From Mucilaginibacter sp. (GTDB taxonomy: Bacteria; Bacteroidota; Bacteroidia; Sphingobacteriales; Sphingobacteriaceae): 36,107 nt of DNA. Below the pieces are notes generated by a model, which did no database searches, was not told where the DNA came from, and was given only the letters and a program-made list of their open reading frames with translations. Numbering within the stretch: the first letter of the stretch is position 1; every line of letters starts with the position of its first letter. Position numbers and translations under genes: made by a program. Location: assembly GCA_030445275.1 (NCBI GenBank), contig JAUCSE010000066.1, forward strand, positions 74,336 to 110,442, written 5' to 3'. Shown here piece by piece: positions 18,142 through 25,160 of this stretch.

Positions 18142-18660
18142 TCACGCCGCGTGAAATTTATTTTTGATTTCATCTATTTGCTTCAAATGGCGCTGTAAAT
18201 GTATACGGGTAAACCTAAACCATTGTTTTGCATTAAGCATACCCAGGCGCGGGTGTTTATACCGCACATTAATCGGCGCATTTACAATAAGGGGCATAAT
18301 GGTTTCCATCCGTTTGCGGCATTTGATAATCAGGTTACGGGCATCCTCCTTACTGATTTTCTCTACATTCATGATATCCAGCATTTTGATCCGTACCGGC
18401 GGAAAGCAACCAAACCACAGCGTAAAACGGCCCTGCAAGGTTAAACCCTCCGTTGTAGGTGGGCAATTACTATGCGAACAACGTTCAATAGCAATGGATG
18501 ATGACAGCGTAGCCTGCATTACATGACTATAAACCTCGGCATATGACCAGCAACCCTCCTTTGGGGTTTCGGCAAATAGCTCATCAGGAATAATACCCAG
18601 CTGTTCGCGGTATTGATCAAATGCCGCTACTATGCCTTTATATTCCTTTGTAATGCTCAT
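18142..18660 (-). CDS. DinB-like family protein
   Basis: A 172-residue helical protein of the DinB/YfiT-like four-helix-bundle superfamily. H46 (in VYSHVMQ) and the pair H154/H158 (in RIHLQRHLKQ) fit the family's three-histidine metal site. Family members include thiol-dependent transferases using mycothiol or bacillithiol and many of unknown role. The ATG overlaps the TGA of the upstream YjjG-like gene (ATGA, four bases), so the two are translationally coupled. The name implies no role in DNA damage. Confidence 0.8.
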   Translation of the reverse strand: MSITKEYKGIVAAFDQYREQLGIIPDELFAETPKEGCWSYAEVYSHVMQATLSSSIAIERCSHSNCPPTTEGLTLQGRFTLWFGCFPPVRIKMLDIMNVEKISKEDARNLIIKCRKRMETIMPLIVNAPINVRYKHPRLGMLNAKQWFRFTRIHLQRHLKQIDEIKNKFHAA

Positions 18661-19361
18661 AATAATAAAGTTAGCTCTTTTAAATGAGTAATCTGCAAGG
18701 GCACATCGCTGGGCTTGGGTGTGCTAAACGGGTTAAAATAAATAGCATCCATACCAAAATTCAATGCCCCGTATACATCGGCCTCCAAGCTGTCGCCTAT
18801 CATAACGCTTTCCTGCTTGCTGGTACCAGCCAGGTTAACGGCATACTCAAATATGGCCTTGTCAGGTTTGTTAACGCCCACATCCTCAGACACAATGATG
18901 TGTTGAAAATAGCCTGCAAGATTTGAACCCGCTATTTTTAATTGCTGCGAATCTTTAAACCCGTTGGATATTAAGTGCAGCGTGTATTTACCCTGCAGGT
19001 ATTGCAGCGTTTCGTGCGCATACGGGAACAGGTTGGTTTTAGTAGGACAAAGCTTTACATAAGCATCCTCAAAATCAACAGGAATGATGGCCGGATCCAG
19101 GCCCAGTTCTATAAATGTTTTTTTAAACCGGGCATCACGTAATTCGTCTTTGGTAATTTCACCAACATGGTATTGTGCCCAAAGCTGGTGATTATGGCGA
19201 GTATAGGTTTCGATAAACAAATCGGCCGATGTTAACCCGATGGTGTGCAGTTGATGAATATGATAAAGCTCGTGTAGTGTTTCCTCGGCGTTTTTATCAA
19301 AATCCCATATGGTATGATCAAGATCGAAGAAGATGTGTTTGTATTTGATTTGGGGTTTCAT
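18657..19361 (-). CDS. YjjG family noncanonical pyrimidine nucleotidase (HAD superfamily)
   Basis: A 234-residue HAD phosphatase likely to dephosphorylate nucleoside monophosphates and so clean noncanonical pyrimidine nucleotides. Motif I is FFDLDHTIWDF (residues 11-21, nucleophile D13, acid D15), motif II is the SNGFKD segment (about 136-141), and motif III/IV is VNKPD ... MIGDSLEADVYGA. A helical cap lies between motifs I and II. Length fits YjjG. It is translationally coupled to the DinB-like gene downstream. The inverted repeat at 19381-19481 lies immediately upstream. Confidence 0.88.
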   Translation of the reverse strand: MKPQIKYKHIFFDLDHTIWDFDKNAEETLHELYHIHQLHTIGLTSADLFIETYTRHNHQLWAQYHVGEITKDELRDARFKKTFIELGLDPAIIPVDFEDAYVKLCPTKTNLFPYAHETLQYLQGKYTLHLISNGFKDSQQLKIAGSNLAGYFQHIIVSEDVGVNKPDKAIFEYAVNLAGTSKQESVMIGDSLEADVYGALNFGMDAIYFNPFSTPKPSDVPLQITHLKELTLLL

Positions 19362-19380
19362 TTATTGATATTTACCAATA

Positions 19381-19481
19381 CGTCATTGCGAGGTACGAAG
19401 CAATCTCTATGCTATACAGAGCGAGCGGAAATGCATAATTGACCTGCCTGTGTAGAGATTGCTTCGTACCTCGCAATGACG
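19381..19481. repeat. Intergenic palindrome with 28-bp perfect arms
   Basis: Arms 19381-19408 and 19454-19481 are perfect reverse complements (outer part CGTCATTGCGAGG / CCTCGCAATGACG) around 45 bases. It lies between two minus-strand genes and is followed on the plus side by a T run. It looks like a REP or MITE-type interspersed element of a kind frequent between genes in this phylum. Confidence 0.9.
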
Positions 19482-19543
19482 CGTTTTTTATTCTTTTGAG
19501 TACGGTACAAATTTAAGGCTTTAATCTTTATCCCTGTTTTTAT

Positions 19544-20017
19544 TTATTTTTTATTGGGGATAATGGCGGTTGCTTCAATCTCAATCAGTACATCGTCCCT
19601 GAACAATTTACTTACCTGAACCAAGGTACTTGTTGGTGGTTTTTTTAGATTAATATACTTGTCCTTTATTTCCCTGAAAGCTTGTATCTGGTTAACATCA
19701 AGCAGATAACAGCCCAATTTAACTACATTATCCATTGTTCCGCCGGCGTTTTCAACAATGTTTTTGATGTTTAAGAAAACCTGTTCGGTTTGTTTGGTCA
19801 AATCACCTTTACCTACCAAATTACCCTTATTATCAAAAGCTACCTGCCCGGACAGAATAAGCATTTTGCTATTGCCCAGATCAATCTCGGCTGCATGCGA
19901 ATACCCTTTAGGTGTACTTACTGACGATGGGTTTTGGAATTTTACAATAGAGGTATCCACCTGCGAAAACGCGATCTTGGAGGATAACAGGAATGAAAGC
20001 AGTAATATTTTTTTCAT
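19544..20017 (-). CDS. Exported RidA/YjgF-like protein
   Basis: A 157-residue member of the RidA (YER057c/UK114) family with an N-terminal signal peptide (MKKILLLSFLLSSKIAFSQ) that directs it out of the cytoplasm. The MKK start at 20017 is preferred over the ATG at 20038 because it opens a clean signal peptide. The fold is recognisable in ILSGQVAFDNKGNLVGKGDL, FLNIKNIVENAGGTMDNVVK and VLIEIEATAIIP. In enamine/imine deaminases of this family an arginine sits in a P-x-R-S segment; here the matching stretch is PPTSTLVQV and the position holds serine (about S130). It is therefore probably not a classical RidA deaminase; function unknown. Confidence 0.82.
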   Translation of the reverse strand: MKKILLLSFLLSSKIAFSQVDTSIVKFQNPSSVSTPKGYSHAAEIDLGNSKMLILSGQVAFDNKGNLVGKGDLTKQTEQVFLNIKNIVENAGGTMDNVVKLGCYLLDVNQIQAFREIKDKYINLKKPPTSTLVQVSKLFRDDVLIEIEATAIIPNKK

Positions 20018-20040
20018 TGGAGAGAAGGTGTTTATCATTA

Positions 20041-20070
20041 TGCGTCATTGCGTAGCGTGGCAATGATGCG
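20041..20070. repeat. Small degenerate palindrome related to 19381-19481
   Basis: GCGTCATTGC (20042-20051) and GCAATGATGC (20060-20069) form a short hairpin with one mismatch. Its ends match the outer ends of the 19381-19481 element, so it may be a collapsed copy. Confidence 0.5.
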
Positions 20071-20147
20071 TGTTTATTTATGATGGTAAAATTAATGATA
20101 AACAGCTATAATAAATCCCAAATCGAACATCCGAATTCCGAAATCAC

Positions 20148-20792
20148 TCAGGCTTTATCCCCAAAAGCCAGATCGCCGGCATCGCCCAGACCGGGTACTA
20201 TGTAGGCCTTGCTGGTCATTTCTTCATCAAGGGCACATAACCATAGTTTTGCTTTGGGCAGGTTTGCCCTTACATGGGCTACGCCTTCGGTACTCGCAAT
20301 AACAGCGGCTATGTGCAGCTCTTTGATTTTATATTGGGCCATCAGTTCCTTACAAACCACTACTATGCTTTGCCCTGTGGCCAGCATGGTATCGCATAAA
20401 ATAAATATCTTATCATCAAGGCTTGGGGCTGATATATGGTCAACTTGTATTGTAAAATCACCACTCCGCTTTACTTTACGGTAAGCCGTTATGAACGCGG
20501 AGGGTGAATGATCAAAATAATGCATAAACCCTTGATGAAAAGGAAGTCCGGCCCGTAAAATGGTTCCCAGTACCGGTTGATCAACAGGCACATGAACAGC
20601 AGCTGTACCCAATGACGTTTGAACCTCCTTAACCTCATACTTAAGTGTCTTACTGATCTCATAAGCCAGTATTTCACCCAGCTTTTCCTGGTTACGTTTA
20701 AAGCGTGTTTTATCCTGCTGAATATCCGCATCCCGCAGTTCGGCCAAAAACTGGTTGGCAATGGTATTGGTTTTATTGAGGATAAAAGTCAT
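20148..20792 (-). CDS. upp: Uracil phosphoribosyltransferase
   Basis: Makes UMP from uracil and PRPP in pyrimidine salvage. The 214-residue protein shows the PRPP-binding loop FILCDTMLATGQSIVV (residues 130-145), the conserved PVLGTILRAGLPFHQGFM (73-90) and the uracil-site C-terminal YIVPGLGDAGDLAFG. Length and order are normal for Upp. It stands between a RidA-like gene and a GH18 gene, with no obvious shared pathway. Confidence 0.96.
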   Translation of the reverse strand: MTFILNKTNTIANQFLAELRDADIQQDKTRFKRNQEKLGEILAYEISKTLKYEVKEVQTSLGTAAVHVPVDQPVLGTILRAGLPFHQGFMHYFDHSPSAFITAYRKVKRSGDFTIQVDHISAPSLDDKIFILCDTMLATGQSIVVVCKELMAQYKIKELHIAAVIASTEGVAHVRANLPKAKLWLCALDEEMTSKAYIVPGLGDAGDLAFGDKA

Positions 20793-20834
20793 GGTTTAAA
20801 TTTACGCAATTATTTAAGCAGTGGCGTGTTTATG

Positions 20835-21893
20835 TTAATTTCCTGATGGGTTCATGAGCTGTATAGCTTTCCGGCTAACCGCAAAGGGCGGCACATGATT
20901 ATAATCCCTGCTCATACGGTAAACGCCAACGCCTACCCCATTATTACTTTTAACCCAATTGGCATAGCTATACAGATCAGAGGTGGCTTTGGCATCGCCG
21001 CCGGTTTGATCTTCGCTACCGTTAGGATATTTAAAACTATCGCCGTTAACCAGGAAAATCAACTTATCCAATCCATAAGTATTTACTAAAGCCGGAAAAC
21101 TCGCCGTACCGGTGCCGCTCCAGGCATGGCTGCCGGTTGTGTATGATTGAAATACCACATAATCATAATTGCTTTTATGATTACCATACATCGCAGCAGA
21201 AGACCCACCACCGGTTCCATCGGTATCATAAAAGAACAGTGGCTTTTTTGCGCCTGATGGAACAGTACATTGCGTACAATTTGGGCCGAAATATTTAGCC
21301 ACCGATACTAAAAGACTGGCAGCCTGGGTGGTTGTTGGCACCTGCCCGCCAAGCGTTCCGGACTCAATATCAAGGTCGATACCGTCCAGTTGATCATTAG
21401 TGATGTGCTGTGCATACATGTCCCTGGCCCAATGATCATAGGTGCTTGTTGAGGTGGGCGTTGTTTGATTAAAACCAGGAGGATTAACATAACCCGGTAC
21501 TTGAGTAGCAGGATCTTTTGATGAACCATCGAAATAAGCGTCGGACAAGAAATGGCAAACCACAATCCTAGTTCCTTTAGCCTGCGCCGTACGCCAATCA
21601 GCCTTTACGGTATCACGTCCGGCAAAAAACTCTAAAAAGTCGGCACTATCAGGGGCATTGGCCGGATTATAGCTAGCAACCGGATCATTCCCATCTCCCA
21701 CCAAAAAGCCCAGAAACAAATGATGCTGACTGTTTTTGTAAGCGATCAGATCAGCATTTGAGGTTGTGGAATTCAGTTTAAGCGATGATGCTTTTAACCC
21801 GGTCTGGTTGCTTGCGGCAGCTCCTTTTTTACAACTCTGAAACATACCCGCAGCAATAAGTAGCGACAAATAAAAAAACGATTTAGTTCTCAT
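20835..21893 (-). CDS. GH18-family glycosidase, predicted lipoprotein
   Basis: A 352-residue exported hydrolase. The signal MRTKSFFYLSLLIAAGMFQS ends at C21, followed by KKG, a plausible lipoprotein anchor. The catalytic DGIDLDIE (residues 170-177) matches the GH18 DGxDxDxE motif with E177 as the acid. The single TIM barrel (about 55-345) without extra domains resembles endo-beta-N-acetylglucosaminidases of the Endo F/H type or chitinases. It could act on N-glycans or chitin-like polymers at the surface. No SusC/SusD pair or other glycosidase flanks it, so it is not in a visible utilisation locus. It diverges from uvrB. Confidence 0.85.
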   Translation of the reverse strand: MRTKSFFYLSLLIAAGMFQSCKKGAAASNQTGLKASSLKLNSTTSNADLIAYKNSQHHLFLGFLVGDGNDPVASYNPANAPDSADFLEFFAGRDTVKADWRTAQAKGTRIVVCHFLSDAYFDGSSKDPATQVPGYVNPPGFNQTTPTSTSTYDHWARDMYAQHITNDQLDGIDLDIESGTLGGQVPTTTQAASLLVSVAKYFGPNCTQCTVPSGAKKPLFFYDTDGTGGGSSAAMYGNHKSNYDYVVFQSYTTGSHAWSGTGTASFPALVNTYGLDKLIFLVNGDSFKYPNGSEDQTGGDAKATSDLYSYANWVKSNNGVGVGVYRMSRDYNHVPPFAVSRKAIQLMNPSGN

Positions 21894-22182
21894 TCGATTG
21901 AAATTTATGGTTAGTATTCGATAAAAGCTATGAAATAGATAATAAATAATCGCTGTTTTGAAAGAGGTCGGCTTAGGAGTTTAAAGACGAATTAAAGCTA
22001 CATAATTATTTATATTGAATATTATAATATGATACCTTTTTATGATTTATATTGTAACAATATCAGGTATTGACAGTTTATATAAGGCTTATCGAATTTT
22101 AACTAAAAATTGATCACCGGAACGTAAAACGTGCCACATACAGCGTGTAACCTATTTTCTTATTCGTATTTTTACATTACAC

Positions 22183-24207
22183 ATGGATTTTAATTTAACC
22201 TCCCAATACTTCCCCACCGGCGATCAGCCCGAAGCTATCAGGCAACTGGTTGAGGGTGTAAATAATGGCGATCCTTTTCAAACCCTGTTGGGTGTTACCG
22301 GATCGGGTAAAACATTTTCGGTTGCCAATGTTATACAGCAAACACAAAAGCCTACACTCATATTGAGTCATAATAAAACGCTGGCAGCCCAATTGTATGG
22401 CGAGTTCAAACAGTTTTTCCCGGAAAACGCGGTAAACTACTTTGTATCGTACTATGACTATTACCAGCCCGAAGCATTTATACCCACCACCAACACTTAT
22501 ATTGAAAAGGACCTGCAGATAAACGAAGAAATTGAAAAACTGCGTTTACGCACTACCTCGGCATTGATGTCGGGGCGCAGGGATGTTATCGTGGTATCGT
22601 CTATATCCTGTATCTATGGTATGGGGAATCCTGAGGATTTTGCGCAGTCGGTTTTCAAGTTCGCCGTAGGTACACGCATTAGCCGTAATGCCTTCCTGCA
22701 TCGCCTGGTCGAGATTTTATATGCCCGCACTACCGCCGATTTTAAGCGAGGAACTTTCCGTGTGAAGGGTGATGTGGTCGATATTTTTCCGGCGTATTTG
22801 GATTATGCCTATCGTATTTCTTTTTTTGGCGATGATATTGAAGAGCTAACCGCCTTTGATGTAAGCACGGGAAAAACCGTCGAAAAAATGACCCACATGA
22901 TCGTGTATCCGGCCAACTTGTACGTAGCTCCGCGCGAGCGTTTTATCCAATCCATCTGGGCCATACAGGAAGAACTGGAAACACGCAAAAAGCAGTTTAT
23001 TGGCGATGGCCGTTTCCTGGAAGCCAAACGTTTGGAAGAAAGGGTTAACTACGATCTGGAAATGATACGCGAGCTGGGTTATTGCTCAGGTATTGAAAAT
23101 TATTCGCGCTTTTTTGATGGCAGGTTGCCGGGGGCACGCCCCTTCTGCCTGCTGGATTATTTCCCGGATGATTACCTGATGGTGATTGATGAGAGCCACG
23201 TAACCGTTCCGCAGATCAGGGCCATGTATGGTGGCGACAGGTCGCGTAAAATGTCATTGGTTGATTATGGCTTCCGCCTGCCGGCTGCGTTGGATAATCG
23301 TCCACTTAATTTCCAGGAGTTTGAAAAACTGGCCCCACAAACCATTTATGTAAGCGCCACACCCGGCGATTTTGAACTGGAGAAATCGGAAGGTGTAGTA
23401 GTGCAACAGGTGATAAGGCCGACCGGCTTGCTTGACCCCGTTATTGATGTACGCCCGGTAATAAACCAGGTTGATGACTTGCTTGACGAGGTGGATAAAA
23501 CCGTAAAAATGGGCGACCGTGTACTGGTTACCACCCTCACGAAACGTATGGCCGAAGAACTGGCCAAGTATATGGACAGGCTGGGTATCAAGTGCCGCTA
23601 TATACACTCAGAAGTAAAAACCCTGCAAAGGGTAGAGATATTGAGAGGCCTTCGCCTGGGCGAGTTTGATGTGCTGATAGGTATCAACCTGTTGCGCGAG
23701 GGGCTCGACCTTCCAGAAGTATCTTTAGTGGCTATTTTAGATGCAGATAAGGAAGGTTTTCTGCGTTCAGAACGGTCATTGATACAAACCATTGGTCGCG
23801 CTGCCCGTAATGATCGGGGCAGGGTTATTATGTATGCCGATAAGATAACCGACTCCATGCAGATAACCATGGACGAAACCAACCGCCGTCGTGATATACA
23901 GATGGCCTATAATACGGCTCATGGCATAACGCCAACTACGGTAGGTAAAACGCGCGAGGAAATTATGGAGCAAACATCCGTGGTTGATTTTAAAGGCGGT
24001 GTGCAACAGGCCTATGTAGAAGCTGATGTAGCAACCCTGGCCGCCGACCCAATTGTACAATACATGACCAAGGCCGACATTAAAAAATCAATAGAGAACA
24101 CCAAAAAAGAAATGCTGGCCGCCGCCAAAAACATGGATTTTTTACTGGCAGCCAAACTACGTGATGAAATGTTTGCCATGGAAAAAATGATGGAGGAGAA
24201 GTTTTAG
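22183..24207 (+). CDS. uvrB: Excinuclease ABC subunit B
   Basis: The damage-verifying helicase of nucleotide excision repair, loaded by UvrA and followed by UvrC. The 674-residue protein shows Walker A GVTGSGKT (residues 37-44), the beta-hairpin region with SYYDYYQPEAFIPTTNTYIEK, motif II VIDESH (334-339), the ILLREGLDLPE and QTIGRAARN helicase motifs, and the C-terminal UVR domain (about 632-674) for UvrC. Length is canonical. A TATTTTTA box (22167-22174) close to the TAnnTTTG consensus lies only 8 bases before the ATG. No damage-type operator was recognised. Confidence 0.97.
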   Translation: MDFNLTSQYFPTGDQPEAIRQLVEGVNNGDPFQTLLGVTGSGKTFSVANVIQQTQKPTLILSHNKTLAAQLYGEFKQFFPENAVNYFVSYYDYYQPEAFIPTTNTYIEKDLQINEEIEKLRLRTTSALMSGRRDVIVVSSISCIYGMGNPEDFAQSVFKFAVGTRISRNAFLHRLVEILYARTTADFKRGTFRVKGDVVDIFPAYLDYAYRISFFGDDIEELTAFDVSTGKTVEKMTHMIVYPANLYVAPRERFIQSIWAIQEELETRKKQFIGDGRFLEAKRLEERVNYDLEMIRELGYCSGIENYSRFFDGRLPGARPFCLLDYFPDDYLMVIDESHVTVPQIRAMYGGDRSRKMSLVDYGFRLPAALDNRPLNFQEFEKLAPQTIYVSATPGDFELEKSEGVVVQQVIRPTGLLDPVIDVRPVINQVDDLLDEVDKTVKMGDRVLVTTLTKRMAEELAKYMDRLGIKCRYIHSEVKTLQRVEILRGLRLGEFDVLIGINLLREGLDLPEVSLVAILDADKEGFLRSERSLIQTIGRAARNDRGRVIMYADKITDSMQITMDETNRRRDIQMAYNTAHGITPTTVGKTREEIMEQTSVVDFKGGVQQAYVEADVATLAADPIVQYMTKADIKKSIENTKKEMLAAAKNMDFLLAAKLRDEMFAMEKMMEEKF

Positions 24208-24217
24208 ATGAAATTAT

Positions 24218-24305
24218 TAGTTTGTCATCCTGAGGAACAAAGGATCTATTCGCAACCATACATATCGGACAATAGATGCTTCACTACGTCCAGCATGACA
24301 AACTA
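24218..24305. repeat. Intergenic palindrome after uvrB
   Basis: Outer arms TAGTTTGTCAT (24218-24228) and ATGACAAACTA (24295-24305) are perfect; inner words ATCTATT (24244-24250) and AATAGAT (24271-24277) also pair, with a diverged stretch between. The words GTCATCCTGAGG and AAGGATCT are typical of a repeat common between genes in Bacteroidota. It may help terminate uvrB. Confidence 0.75.
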
Positions 24306-24400
24306 TTTAGTATACAGGCTAATGCCCAAAAAGACAATACCATCATAATGAAACAATTTTAACGTTATATACTTATATTTGTAAGCTAAAATTTAATGCA

Positions 24401-24652
24401 ATGCTTTTAATTCGTTTTTTACTCATATCAATTTGCATATTATATATAATACGCAGCTTAATGCGCTATTTAATACCTGTACTTTTTGAAAGCGTGGTAA
24501 ATAAAGCGCAGCAGCAACAACAGCAGCAACAACAATATCGTCAGTCACGGAAACCTGAAGGCGCTATCAAAGTTGATTATATTCCGCAAGGAAAAAAAGG
24601 CACTGTACCCGATTCCGAAGGCGAATTTGTTGATTATGAAGAAGTTAAATAA
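24401..24652 (+). CDS. DUF4834 family small membrane protein
   Basis: An 83-residue protein with one N-terminal transmembrane helix (about residues 3-20) and a soluble tail carrying nine consecutive glutamines (37-45), then the conserved Bacteroidota motif EGAIKVDYIPQ and a C-terminal EGEFVDYEEVK. These features match DUF4834. The glutamine tract is encoded by mixed CAG/CAA codons (about 24510-24535), so it may vary in length between strains. The next gene starts 5 bases after its stop, so they form a pair. Function unknown. Confidence 0.8.
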   Translation: MLLIRFLLISICILYIIRSLMRYLIPVLFESVVNKAQQQQQQQQQYRQSRKPEGAIKVDYIPQGKKGTVPDSEGEFVDYEEVK

Positions 24653-24657
24653 CATAT

Positions 24658-24954
24658 ATGCTACCTGAAGAAGTATATAAAAGAAGACCGAACCATAACA
24701 ACACCCCTGAATCTGTTACACTTATTGTTGCCAACTACATTGTATTTGCAGTTACAATACAACTATTTGCTGCCTGCGCCAAAATCAATACATTTTTTTG
24801 GGTGGTTTTAGCAGCGCTGGCCCTCTACAACTTTTTCAATATTCGCAAATACCGCGAAGATTATAACAAATCCCGGATCATAGCCTATGCCGTCAGCATT
24901 GCCGGCATGATTCTGCTGTTTCTTCTGCTGCGCAGCCGCGAACTTAACTGCTAA
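24658..24954 (+). CDS. Small membrane protein, two hydrophobic pairs
   Basis: A 98-residue protein I do not recognise. After a charged start (MLPEEVYKRRPNHNNTPESV) come hydrophobic segments at about 22-38, 45-60 and 74-92, the last followed by LRSRELNC. A basic loop (NIRKYREDYNKSR) lies between. It is co-transcribed with the DUF4834 gene (5-base gap). The recurrent pairing of the two in this lineage, if confirmed, would suggest a shared membrane function. Confidence 0.7.
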   Translation: MLPEEVYKRRPNHNNTPESVTLIVANYIVFAVTIQLFAACAKINTFFWVVLAALALYNFFNIRKYREDYNKSRIIAYAVSIAGMILLFLLLRSRELNC

Positions 24955-25160
24955 TATAGAAGTCAAGAGTTTAGAGTTCAAGAGCCAGGAAACTCATCTG
25001 CAATAATAACCGCTACATCATATTCAGATTAAATAGTGGTCAATTAAACCTTTTTTCGACGCTTTTATCTTAATTCTTATATCTTAATTCTTGGTTCGCT
25101 TATTTCTCATTCAAATTTCTATTTTTGAGGAATATATATTATCCATTTCAAAAAACTTAA
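24955..25160. other. Intergenic region with short repeated words
   Basis: Two tandem copies of TATCTTAATTCTT (about 25065-25093) and, near the left edge, words such as TCAAGAGTTTAGAGTTCAAG (24963-24982) that resemble their complement. It looks like a degenerate inverted element. No gene is seen, only the promoter candidate at 25120. Confidence 0.4.
25120..25127 (+). promoter_or_regulatory. Candidate -7 box (TATTTTTG) for the YfhO gene
   Basis: The box fits the Bacteroidota TAnnTTTG consensus and lies 33 bases before the ATG at 25161. A TTG (25091-25093) lies upstream at a slightly long spacing. Sequence match only. Confidence 0.4.
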
